Below, one piece after another: positions 11,368 through 22,599 of a stretch of DNA of 64,000 bases (position 1 is the stretch's first letter; each line of letters begins with the position of its first letter). Source of the DNA: Trichostrongylus colubriformis (Eukaryota > Nematoda > Chromadorea > Rhabditida > Trichostrongylidae). The notes beneath the pieces were generated by a model that saw nothing but the letters and a program-made list of their open reading frames with translations, was not told where the DNA came from and did no database searches. The stretch spans positions 27,481,274-27,545,273 of the forward strand of contig OZ022257.1 in the NCBI GenBank assembly GCA_963978905.1. Direction: 5' to 3'. Both the position numbers and the translations under genes were made by a program.

Positions 11368-11404
11368 TTAAGTACGATCTCTACGGGAGCGAAGGGGATG
11401 TATG

Positions 11405-11610
11405 AATGACAGGTGTAGCGCACGACTACTCTCATGGTGTGGGGTTCGAATCCCGCGTCAACGCTCACATAAGCCTGTCATACCTTCCATCCTTACGGGA
11501 TAGGTGAATTGGAACCAGACTTGTGTGTGACTATAAATGCACGACTTGTATATTGGCTGGTCCCCATAAGCCATTGCAAAGGCCAACGCGCACTCACCTC
11601 CTTCTGCATG
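11405..11610 (+). mobile_element. tRNA-derived SINE
   Basis: A polymerase III B-box-like core (GGGGTTCGAATCCCGCG, about 11442-11458) is preceded by an A-box-like stretch near TGTAGCGCACGAC. Downstream come GGGATAGGTGAATTGGAACC and then TTGGCTGGTCCCCATAAGCC and GGCCAACGCGCACTC. From memory, the order B box, GGTCGATAAATTGGTACCAGAC-like block and AAGCC..GGCCAACGCGCAC block is a common dispersed element in strongylid nematode genomes. Pairing in the T-arm is incomplete, so it is not a functional tRNA. Confidence 0.6.
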
Positions 11611-13855
11611 AAACCCAACAACGGATAGATGAATCATTGATTGAGAGAACTTCCGAAGACTTCAAAACCTTGTCTACGATGTCACTACGCGACTGCGGCA
11701 ACGAGTGTGGCATTCATCACATTGTAGTAGGTAAAAAGTTCGCTCATGATGAAAAAAAGTTGCAGGATTTCGACGAAAGCTAAGCTTCCGTGAAAGCTTC
11801 AGTGGCGGTTCTTTGCTATTCGTAGTCATTGGAATACTTGCCATTGTTATGCTTGTGGCTATGCTAGCTGTGGTAGCAACATTTCTTCTTCCACATATGA
11901 AGAATAGGAAGTCGGCCTTGTCTCCACCTCCGTATAAGCTGTCAAAAAAATCGTTGAACTCGCTAAAATCAATGAGTAAGGTGCATTTAGTACCAACAGG
12001 GGAAAGTATTTGTTTTCCTGCACACTGTTATTAAAGGCTGCTCGTATTTAAGGAGATATTCACCCATAGCCCGTTGATATGGTATTACGATGACAATAGA
12101 CTACTTTGGAGGCAGGGTGAGTGCTCGAGCAACCTTCACGAAACATGCTTTGTTGCTGAGTGCTTCTATTGGTGTGTGCACTTGTATGAAGGCATTACAT
12201 TTTGCAATGTGACCAACTTCAATATTAACTGCTTATATTTCTGAATCGCATGGTTCTCTATACGGTTCGACCGATATGAATCAGCCGGACTGCTATTCCT
12301 GCGAACACCGATCTCTCTCAGGATCTCAGTAACATAAACGGTCTGAACATTTTTGGAGAGTGTATTCGAGTAGCTGGTGCTTCCGCTTGATGAGCGATTT
12401 ATTTTCCATCTGGAACTTGCTGTTGATGAATTGATCGCTTATTATGTCTCCATGTGCAACCACCACTATTTCGACGCCTAGACTGGTACAATAACAAAGG
12501 GAGTTCACTTTCTGATCACATAACAACCGGGCTGTGACAGCCTCGTGGTAAAGGTGACACGTGCTACCATATTCCATCAAGCTCAATTGTTGACGGCGCC
12601 CTAGAGATAGTAGCAATTATCACTGACTATAGACCGTTATCACCGTCCACATTCTGACTGGCACGACACTGATAAGTGGCAACGCTTCAGTTTTAACAGA
12701 GAAAACGCAGCAAATCGGTGACATGGGCCTTGAGCTGACATCACTCTCATCTGCTGCCATCAGTTCCAGCAGATAGGCACCACTACCATTACCAACTACT
12801 AACTTATCACCATCTCTAACTTTTCTCCCACCACTGAAAGAGGTTTCGTGCCCAAACCAGACTTACGGATGCACACTCTAATAGTAATCCAAAAAAGCAA
12901 TATATTGGGTGAAAAACACTCTCCAACGCCACCTATGAACACTCATGAGCTGTTATCAAGTTGGAGGCTGTCAATCAGAGACGAGGAACGATGATGACAT
13001 CTGAATACTGGACTCATTACAGTCTTTATAAGCTCTCCCAGTTTTGATAAACCTTATGGGTGCACGAAGCACCCTTCAAGTGTCTGCCATTGAGACAGAA
13101 AATTCGCGTAAACGTGTTCGATGAAATAAGGCTTGGGGTATCACCATCGTTTCAACACCCATACAACACAGCGCACATGTCCCGCACCATCACGCTGCAC
13201 GCCAAAATCCTCATGGCGGATTTTTCATCCTACTAGCACACACGCACACAAGGTTATGAGTTTCCAAACGCTTAACTACAGTACCCTGTTGTTAGATTAA
13301 ATGTAATCGCGCACGCACACACATTCTGCGTTACACACCAAGTATAACTAGCTGATTTCCGCGTCACTGTGCCGCAAACTGCTAGCGTTTTTCGGTGTTT
13401 TTCCCTTCTTTGTGTTATACGTTTTGCTCTTTTCTGTAATTTTTGTATGCTTTTTTGTATCAGCCAGACTATGTCAAAAAATGTGTACCTTTGACCGTCG
13501 GGAGTTCGAGATACTGTGCATGCTTTCATTTCCGAACGAGTCGCACCGAAGGCTTTCTCGATTGTTGTATAGCAGAGGATGGGGCGGGAACAATTTCTAG
13601 CACCTAAGACACAATTCTTGAAATTCTTAGAACAACGGAAATATGAGTGTCCTTTTATTCTCTGCCAATGCTCACCCGTGAAGTTTCGTATTCGCCCGAA
13701 AAAGAAGGAAAGTAAAGTGGTAAATGGTTCTATGATCATGTATATCTATGTGGCTGTCACCTTGTCCACTCTTACTTTCCCTTCAGAGGAAACAATTTAA
13801 GCAAGTAGATAATATGGAGAGAAATTGTCTTCGCTCAAAAGGTTCTGAAGTTCTG
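11611..13855. other. No confident gene; one hydrophobic open stretch
   Basis: A plus-strand frame at 11813-12034 encodes a roughly 23-residue hydrophobic segment followed by basic and proline-rich residues, like a membrane anchor with a short cytoplasmic tail. It could be the end of a degraded membrane glycoprotein or a host exon. The minus-strand frame 13272-13739 (155 residues) has no recognised motif. Otherwise I see nothing in this stretch. Confidence 0.3.
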
Positions 13856-16640
13856 TCTCTTACAAAGGGGGCTCCAACTTCCCACGGAACTTTGAATTGA
13901 GACCCGCATCAATCGATAAAGCTCCGAATACTGATTGTAACTCTGGAAACCAAAATTGCTAAATGCCATTCTGAAGCGAATTAGGAGGGGTCAAAGTTTG
14001 CTTGTGATGCCTCAATTGCGAGGCGCTTCGTCATTCGGATGAGCCGAAACGGCCTCCGTGGCTCCGTGGTAATATCCCGGTTCTGTAGGCACGGGGTCGT
14101 GCATTTGCTCGCCGCGGGCCCACATTTTTGCATTTCGTGTTTCATCGTCAGTAAGTGCTTTTCTTTTACTTCTAAACCTTTCCTTGTATGATATTCGCGC
14201 TTGAGGGCCTAATTACCCCTCTGTGCAAATTTCCAGCCGGATCCATTTTTGGCCTAACTTCGGAAAATTATGGGTGACCAAGGGTTGAGTAGGAGTTTTT
14301 GAATTTTCTTCCACAAAGAATCCTGCAATTTGAACAAGATAACCTAAATGCTTGTCCATCACAATAAATGCACGTAACAAGCACCAAATAAGAGCATTCG
14401 CTCGGCAGGGGTCAACGACTTCTCCTTTGTTGAATGGGTTGCCAGCCAATAGCCCATCAATTTTTTCCGAGATTTGTTCAAATTCTCGAATTGGCTGAAA
14501 ACTTGTCCCATGGGGTAAAGTGATCCCCTGAACACAAGAATCACACTGGTTTTGCGTGAACGCTATGACTTCCCAAACATACTATGAAATGGGTTTTCTT
14601 CAGAAAAACCTTCATAACTTCATTCAGGTAATTGTTTGACAGATTGTGAGTACAGGTTTGAGATCAGCATTCAAAAGCGCGTACTGTAGTATGTGTCTCA
14701 TAGCAAATGGTCATTTTGGTAAACGTCTGAAGACAAAGCGTCTTGCCATTGACCCATCACAAGCAAAATTTGACCCCTCCTAACTCGTTCAGAATGGCAT
14801 TTAGCAATTTTGGTTTTCACAGTTAGAGTCAGTATTCGGAGCTCCATCGATTGATCTGGGTCTCAATTCAAAGTTCCATGGGAAGTTGGAACCCTTTCCT
14901 TGTTAGAGTAGACAGGTCTTACAGGGAAGGTCTTCCAACTCATGACGCGCTTTTTGAATGCCGCTTTTTGCATGTATGGGGGTACATACAGGAAGCATAT
15001 AACTGATGTCCATTTTTGCTGCGCGCCCTTACGAATTCCAAAAACGGGGTTGATGGTTCGATCCCCGCCGAGGTCAAATTTTTGCAAAATTTGGATTTTT
15101 AGTTTTTGGGCTCAAAAACACTTAAATATGAAAAATAAGTACAGTAATCACATTTAGAATTCCAGACTACCCTCTACTGTCAGTTTTCAGCAAGTTTGAC
15201 AGTCTACCCTTTTGACCTTTCAGCGCTCATAGCTCACGAACGAGGCGTTTTTGCGCAAAACGAATTTCATATTCGTGTTCAGGAGGTCGAACTACCCTTA
15301 GGGGTAAGTTTCCAGCCCAATCGAAGTTTTGGCCCAAATTCGAAAATTTGGGCTGGGCGTTGGTATACCTTCGACTGCACATTCGATGAAGGAGACGGCG
15401 ATATTACTTGTCCGGAAATTCTCTCTATTTCTCTTGCTCAATGCTTGGTAGGTGAAGATAAAGCGATAGGCACTCGTGCTGTGCATATTACATTGATTTT
15501 CATCGGTTTTCTTTCTCATTCTCTTGTACGAATAGAAGGTGCACCATGCACCACAGCCAAACATACTTTTTCGAAGTTAGGGTCAAAATATGGAATTGGC
15601 TAGAAATGTGTACCTAGGGGTAGTTTGTCCCCCTGAAAACGAATATGGCACTCATTTTGTGCGAAATCGCGAAATTCGAGCGCTACGGGCCCTTTCATGT
15701 TCAAAAAGGTCACATCACCAAATTCATTGACAATTTGTAAATATAGTCATTTTGGCATGCTGTCAACGGAAATTATAGTCATTTGGCATAAACAGACATA
15801 TGTGAAGATGAAACAGTGAAGGCAAAAAAAAAATGCAAAGGTTCTGCAACGCCGGGTTTCGAACCAGCAACCTATGCACTTCGTCCGTTTGAGAGTCCAT
15901 CGTCGTATCCAGTAGGCCACCCGGTCGCCGCAGTAGCCGCACATCGGGGAACCGTTATTAAACTGCTACGTACTTTTAGTACATGGTGGAGACAAGATTT
16001 TATTTTTTAGCGTGTTTGACTTTGTTTTGGATGTGAAATAGACGAACTCCTTTGGATCTGCACGTGATCAAAGTTACAAGGGGTATGCGTTACAATAAGT
16101 GGGTTAAAATCGCCTTTTTGAGAAAAAATTTTTTCACTCCTTTTTTGGCATTTGTAGGAACGCACAGCAAAAATGGAAGTCAGTTATATGTTTCATGTAG
16201 GTACCCCCATATAATAGAAAAAACCGTTTTCCAAAAGCGCGTCATGACCTGAAAGACCTCCCTTGTTAGTACCGTCATGAAAAAGGGGCTGTGCCTGCTC
16301 GTGTTTCATACACTGATGGTGCCCTTTTTTTCAAAGTCAATCCAAGTGAAAGCAATGCACTTTTCGTATCAAACAAACTCGGATATACGCATACCAATGC
16401 AAAGCGTAATTAGTAAAAGAAAATGGTTTTCGGGCCCAGAAAATGCAAGCCACGTTTCTTGGCAGAGGTGCTTGAGATGAAAAAAAAACTTTTGGAGCGT
16501 GATGCAACAAAAGTCATGCATCATTGCAATGCTCTCGACAAACCCTTTAGCTATGAGCCCTTCTACTCTTTCATTCAATCTTCACTTGAGGAAACAACGG
16601 GTTTGGGGATTTCTGAGAAATAATCGAACATTTAGGACCA
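13856..16640. repeat. Nested foldback repeat region
   Basis: Two pairs of inverted blocks are readable. About 13867-14012 is the reverse complement of about 14755-14893 (landmark GCTAAATGCCATTCTGAA against its complement). About 14925-15030 pairs with about 16155-16262 (landmarks ATGTATGGGGGTACATACAGG and GTAGGTACCCCCATAT). Segments near 14220 and 15300 repeat a TTTCCAGCC..TTTGGCC..TTCG.AAA pattern. The open frames here, including 15196-15603 plus, lie inside these repeats and show no known domain, so I do not call them genes. Confidence 0.6.
15831..15960 (-). mobile_element. tRNA-like SINE relic
   Basis: Read on the minus strand, the segment shows an A-box-like GGTGGCCTACTGGATA and a B box GGTTCGAAACCC, about 70 bases between them, then GCGTTGCAGAACC and a T-rich TTTGCATTTT tail. 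A similar B box plus TTTTTGCA tail occurs at about 15053-15085 (plus strand) and in the tandem duplication at 50632-51742 (minus strand). The stems pair poorly, so this is a tRNA-derived repeat or pseudo-tRNA and not a working tRNA gene. Confidence 0.45.
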
Positions 16641-16872
16641 CAGGACCAGGTAACTATACCGTTACCTACCGTTGTTGTACAACAAAGGCAAATGCACGTG
16701 CCAGGCAGTTACAAACAACAGACCTAAGTATGAGCACGCAATAGGCGGCAAACCTCTTAAATTCTTCGACAAGACCGAGAACATGGTTATGCGTTGTTTA
16801 TTAGACTGAACATATCATTAAAAGAAAAAAATTGCAGATTATGTATGACCAGTTGGGCTATCGCACAGTACT

Positions 16873-17240
16873 GTGCGAATTATTCACTATTCATTTAACC
16901 CAATAGAATTACGTAATGGGGAAATAGTCGATGTGGCACCTTTGCTGAGCATCTACTTTCTTCATATAGCTGGTAGTAGATCCTTGTGCCGGTTATCGAT
17001 GCTTATCCTTCCTGTTATTGCACCACTATTTGGAATTTCACATAATCTAGCGGTCGATACATAGTATTGTTGCTGGCATCGCGTGAGAGGATGGATCGCT
17101 TGCTTCGCCATCACAAATCTACATCGTGTCTTGATCATCTACGTACCTCGCAGTATCGAAACACATTCTCCATTATTTAGAACGTTAGACAATTTAGCGG
17201 TTGATTCATCGGCAGCAGATATCAGAACATTAAAGGCAGA
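16873..17240 (+). repeat. Fragment of the 5.7-9.45 kb composite (left-arm type)
   Basis: Landmarks such as CTGAGCATCTAC, GTAGATCC..TATCGATGCTTATC, TAGCGGTCGATAC and GATATCAGAACAT occur in the same order as in the left arm at about 6030-6930, with the 603-bp MITE absent. This is a partial old copy. Confidence 0.6.
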
Positions 17241-18519
17241 TTTCAGGATTACCTAAGTGGGTTAGAGGGCTAAACCATGGAATCCGAGATGTTGAGGAAT
17301 ACGCCGACAAAGAAAAATTCGAAAAAAGTCCCCGAAAAGGGCAAGAATAAAACCTGTTGTCATCTGACCTGATTCTACTTCCTATCATCTATCATTTCTT
17401 GCCTGTATACAATCTATCATCATTCCAGTTTCTACCTCGGCATGAGCTTTGTCTGTCTCAAAGCCACATGTTGATCTAAATGAACATGAAACAATGTGAG
17501 AATTCCAAAATTTATTCTAAAAAATTCGATAAAGCTCCCACAAAATTGGCTGCAAAAAAAAGTCTTGAGGATTTAGAGCCTGATAGGCGAGCTCTTGCCC
17601 TTCCAACACTGAGATAATAAAATCAGGTCCTATTGTGAGACTCTGTTTGAGAGCCGCCCAGGTGTGTTTGTACTTCACTAACTTCCTGTCGCCAAAGAAT
17701 AATTGTCCTCACCGCATTGATGGTAATCTTGGATGGTGGAGCTTAATCAGTTGACCCGCCCTGACCTAATCCTTGATTAGCGCAGGCGTGCAATGACTGG
17801 TGATGTTTGGTATCACAGTCGTTTCACAGTGCATGCCACGTAGTCATGTGATAAGTCTAAGAGGGTCGCAAAGTCAGTTTTGGTAGTTATTTCTGTAAGT
17901 AGTCATCTTATTTCCAGTGCCTCAGAAATTTTCCTTTTCACCAAATTTTCAAAGAAGCGATGCAGCACTCTAAATATAAGGCTGGAAAAAAGGGAGGGTG
18001 CTTTGCGGGCATGTTTTTGGGTTTTATGTCTGGATAAGCTATGGTTTGAGTATGCTGTAGGGTTTTGCCTGACGTATTTCATCGCAATCAGTTACTGCAC
18101 TGGCGACTAAATATGCCAACTCCGTGGTCGGTGTACTTGATAATATGCCAGAAAGCGGGCAAAAATACGTGACAGAAGCAAAAATCCCCTTTTCATGCAA
18201 CTGAACAAGCATCGCAGAATTTCGCAGATTACTACACCACAACCGAGCAATAGTTTCTCTGCGCATAAGACCCAAGAACATGCTCGCAAAACATTCCTTA
18301 CCCCTCCCTAGCCTTATCTTCGAAGTACAGCATCCCTTCATTAAAAATACGATTGGAAGTTTTTTGAGGCACTAGAAATAAGACGCCTATTTCCAAAAAC
18401 AAACAGCGGAGACCTCGTGACTCTCTCGAAGTAATCAAGTGACTACCGCGTCATGCACTGTGGAATGAGTGTGATACCAGACGACACCACAGTCATAGCA
18501 CGTCTGCGCTATCCAAGTA
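17241..18519. other. No gene recognised
   Basis: No domain, exon chain or repeat boundary could be supported. Two inverted segments (about 17930-18110 and 18040-18340 on opposite strands) share words such as AGGCTGGAAAAAAGGGAGGG-type text, suggesting another small foldback element. Confidence 0.4.
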
Positions 18520-20069
18520 CAGTGCGTTTCATAATTATAAGGTCACCCCTGAATTTCAGGTTTTCTCGACAACACTACATTGAGGAATCTTTTCAGTGTC
18601 ATAGACGGATTGCTCACCTGAAATAACCCCCGTGTCCGATTTTTGGTAGCAGTCTTGTTTACCTCATCTTTTTAAGAGTATTTTTTGTGTTTTTGCACCG
18701 TTTCATAATTATAAGGTCACCCTGAAAAAAAGAAAATAGTTAAGGCCCCGGCAGATCTGCGATGGTAGAATTGTCTTCCAAATACATCTTCGAGATGCAT
18801 ATTCAATCGTCTTGTGGCTAGCTACTATGTTCCGAGAGAAAAGTCCAGACTTGGGATCCTTGTGATGCTAGGCTCAGTTTGAGGGCTATTCCGAAAAAAA
18901 ATCGGAAGATTCCTGTGCTCAGTTAGATGGCATTCGAGAGATTCCGCTCTGGACACCCACGTGAGATTATTATCATTAACGAGGAAGGGATTGTGGGGGC
19001 CACTTCCTACAGCACCTCCTCCATGGACCAGATTTGTTTGGAGTTAAACCATTTTTAGTCCGGAACCACAGAGTGTACAGCAGCGAGGAAGAGCAGAAAC
19101 ATCACTCAAGAAATAATGGAGTAGTTTCCGAGGCCTATAGCACACCATAAGGCGGAACGACTTCATTTCCTAGTTGTTCTTGAGCACGGATTGAACGAAA
19201 CTGAATGTGCATAGCAGTTGCACCCTGCATGCGAATAATTCCATTCAAATTGTACTTTTGAGTCTGAAAATACTTTATTTGTATGGTGCTGACGGGTAGA
19301 GGTAGTACCAGCTTGGTCTGAGAAGTACGCCGATCTAGCGGAGCCTTAGCAATTTTTGTGGGAGAAGGGTGATGGCTTAAGTGGTTTTTGGCAATGAGGT
19401 TGCATTGAACCTTCCCTTCGAAACCTGCAGACTGGACTCCAGAGGCTGCTAGAAGATCTTACGAAGATATCAGTTGCCTTTTGGAGCCGACCGGCTCTTC
19501 ATAATTGCATCTAAATGCATGACAAGGCTGTTGTTCACGTAGGTTATTCAGCGGAATCGTGGTTAAAGTTCCGAAATGCGGACCTTCAGCCATAGATAAC
19601 ATGTAGTCTTGGTCTCAGCTCTACTGGGGAGACCTGGACGACATCGCCGCAAAAATATTTACCCCAATAATTGCCAATTCTAGGAAGCAAAGCTGCTGAA
19701 ACAGGTAATTGTTGAAGACTGGAACAATATCTATGATAAGGCTCTTCGAAATATCGTTTGCACTTACCCAAACGGCTAGTTAATGTCGGTCTTAAACAGG
19801 AGGGAACCATAGATGATGAGCTCCTTTGCATGCGCTGTTAACTCTAGCAAATCTTCTCTTTCTTCGGGGTGACCTTATAATTATGAAACGGCACCAAATT
19901 CAGAAAATATTCATAGAAATATCGGGCTAAAAGGTAATGTCATCAAAACTATTATGGAAGGGTTTTCTGTGGTAAGGAATTCGTAAAAAATACTCAAAGA
20001 ATTTTTGGTTGGCTGTGTGTTCTGAAAACCGAAAATTTGGGGGTGAGCTTATAATTATGAAACGCACTG
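18520..20069 (+). mobile_element. Tc3-like Tc1/mariner transposon, inactive
   Basis: Ends are inverted repeats starting CAGTGCGTTTCATAATTATA, flanked by TA on both sides (18518-18519 and 20070-20071). Each end carries two copies of the same 21-bp site beginning GTTTCATAATTATAAGG: left at 18526 and 18700, right (inverted) at 19869 and 20043. The spacing is exactly 174 bp at both ends. Two transposase-binding sites per terminus is the arrangement known from Tc3 of Caenorhabditis elegans. The interior holds a broken transposase gene. Confidence 0.88.
18760..19850 (+). pseudogene. Degenerate Tc3-like transposase
   Basis: Plus-strand translation across several frames gives pieces matching the Tc1/mariner transposase order. 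A segment near 19150 reads HHKAERLHFL, like the stretch that follows the DNA-binding half. Near 19510-19680 comes MHDKAVVHVGYSAESW, then WSQLYWGDLDDIAAKIF, the region that in active family members contains the second catalytic aspartate and the NPIENLWG box. Stops and frame changes interrupt it throughout, and the catalytic DDE set is not intact, so the protein cannot be made. Its position centred between the TIRs supports the assignment. Confidence 0.65.
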
Positions 20070-20697
20070 TATTCAGGATGGGTTAATCACCTAGGTAACA
20101 GCAAGTCTGTGAAGTACAAATACACCTGTCAACGCTCAAACACCTCACAATAAGATTTAATTTGTACCATTTCATGTTTGATAAAGGCGCTAGGTCGAAC
20201 TTACCCATCAGGCCTAGAACCCTTGAGCAACTTCTTTTTTCAGCCTTTTGTGAGAGCTTTTTTCAGTCTTTTGGATGTCTCACACTGCTTCATACACATT
20301 CAGACATTCGTATGACTTGACAGTGTAGACTACATCAATGAACGCGAGGACATTGAAGCTTGTTTTAAACACGTACAGAGACACCTATATATGCACCAGC
20401 GGATTTTCTTAACCTTCCTAAGCTCACCGTTTACTTACGATCAATTCAGAAAGAAGCTATGGTGGAGTGGATGAGCAGATGGTCACGGAACAGCATGCCG
20501 AATTCGTGAGGAAGAACATGGTCCCATTATCAATGGTTAGTGAGAAAAAAGTGGCAGTTCGATTTCCCAGCATGCGACTAAGAGGCAACTCAGTGGAGCG
20601 GAAAATTGTATAGTGCTGGTATCATGAGAACACTGCAGACACTGTGAAGCTACATCAACAGAAGCAGCTATCGGACGACGTCGAAGCTGTTTTATGA

Positions 20698-20818
20698 GCT
20701 TCATTTGACTTCGTCGCCATTCGATTGAAAAGAGGTTGAAGGCACCATAAAATATTAAGCTTCATTTAGTTTCGTCGCCATAAGACGGAAAAGAGGGTTG
20801 AAGACACCATAAGATATC
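20698..20818 (+). repeat. 61-bp tandem duplication
   Basis: Two adjacent units begin GCTTCATTTGACTTCGTCGCC and GCTTCATTTAGTTTCGTCGCC at 20698 and 20759, and both end near GGCACCATAA or GACACCATAA. They differ by about a dozen substitutions and a small indel. Confidence 0.75.
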
Positions 20819-22599
20819 AGATCTCGTCATCGATAAGGATGGGTCATTGACACTGAATAAGTTGCGGACAGACCGCACACTTTGTGGAATTAAAGCTGCC
20901 ATGCACCACGTTGGGGTTGGTGGTAGAGGTTCCTTGACAAGTGTGAACGTATGATATTACCTGTTAAACTTCTACTCAACCAACGAAAGTCGAGCCTACT
21001 TCGTCTGTGCTTAAGAGTAAAAGCTTAATTGTGTAGATCACTCACGATCTTTACTATAACTCCCAGACCATGGAGATTGCCATCACTAGGCCTCGAAATG
21101 TTGAGAACTGTTGAACTGTGTAACACGACAGATGCCGACGAGAAATTTGACGACACAGGATAGTGTCGTGACTTCCGTCCGACTCATCGTAGATCACACC
21201 TGGTAGGCGCGCGGGTCCAGATCTACGGGCCGGACGAAGTGGCGGTAAAAACGCCTTTTTAAGGGCTGCAGTCTGTCAGTCTCATGTCTTCCGTAGGTTG
21301 CTGTCCACCGCGTGTGCTTCGGTCCAGTGGTCCATGGTCGCCGCCCTCAACGACCACTCACGCCATCGTCTCGTCCTTTTCTGTCTGCGCTCTTATGCCA
21401 CGTAGCTAACGCCCACGAAGAACTTGCATATGGGGATGCAGCTGGGGAACGGAAACCCGCCAGACCAGACCCCTGTAAGCCGCCAGACCCCTGTAAGCAG
21501 TGAGCGACTGGGTCCAACCCGTGAGTCCCGATATGTTTACTGCGTTTGTTTTGTATTGCCCATGTCATTGCATTATTGCTATTGATGCATTATTGCCCAT
21601 CGATCTCTATACGTAGCACGAATGCTTAATAATCCAAACTGGTGTTAAACCTACATAAGATTTTTATGCCGGATTATTTCAAGGTTTTTTGCTATGGTCC
21701 TCGTATTGATCGGTCGGTTCACTTATAGTAGGCGCAACGTAGTTCCACACATTGTGGTCGTGAGCGTAGGACGTGCTTTGGTGCAATGCAGGAAAAGTCC
21801 TCTTTTGGAGGACCGCCGTTTCGTGTGTAATTCGTCGTAGGGGTGGCTAGGGCTTTCGAGCGAACCGCGTAGGCAGAGCGAGAGAGCGAACGCGGCGTAA
21901 GTCCCAGTAAACACCCTCGCGCCGACACTGACGCTACCCCGCTGGCCTCCCCGATGCACAGCCCTGTGAGGTTTGTGATAACGCGAGGCACAAGCGTCTG
22001 TGACGGTACGACAGATAGCCTATACAGACGCCATAAAAAGAATACAGGAAGCTGAAACAACGTCATCCGCGCAGTTCATGGAATCCCTGAAAAATCACAG
22101 AACTGTAATGTGTTAAAGCTCATCTCAATTTCTTAAGTGAGTAGGTTACAAGTCGCTTACATTGGAAGCCATTACCACAGTCTAGCTCGTCAAGCGAGTG
22201 AAGGATGCTCAGGAGACCAGCCAGCTTTTGTATCACATTTCGATTGCCCTAGCCGTATACGTATCGAAGAGCTGCCGTATATGTATACATATATATGTTC
22301 TGCAGAGCTCAGTAAAGGGTTCATTACCTAACAGTCACTCTGTTAGATTCACCTAATAACCGCACACCGAGCTCACCTTAATTGTACCAATCCCTTCGAA
22401 ATAATGATAGATTCTACAATTTCGTCTTGGATATATCCACTTTTTGCTCGGAGTATCACGATGGAGAGCAACAAGTCGAGCACTTAACCCATCCAATGAG
22501 GTAAATCTATGACATCAAGTCTCATATAACATGGTAATACAGTCTCGAAGACAGTATAAGAGGTAATATGGTTAATGGAAAATCCCTAGCGAATCTGTA
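20819..22599. other. GC-rich stretch, no gene recognised
   Basis: This segment includes a short direct repeat of a GCCAGACCCCTGTAAGC-like word at about 21455-21500 and two GC-rich patches (about 21160-21500 and 21720-22060). Frames there (for example 21719-22066 minus) show no known domain. I cannot say whether these are promoters, repeats or exons. Confidence 0.35.

Noticed and set aside
11014..11409. Overlapping 96-154 codon frames on both strands
   Set aside because: They mirror each other because the DNA is one palindrome (foldback MITE); not genes.
11440..11470. Functional tRNA gene suggested by GGGGTTCGAATCCC
   Set aside because: The T-arm pairs incompletely, no acceptor stem closes, and downstream blocks match a SINE; annotated as SINE.
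13272..13739. 155-codon minus-strand frame
   Set aside because: Composition is not domain-like and no splice or homology support could be found.
15196..15603. 135-codon plus-strand frame
   Set aside because: It lies within the foldback repeat region and related blocks nearby are frame-broken; no known motif.
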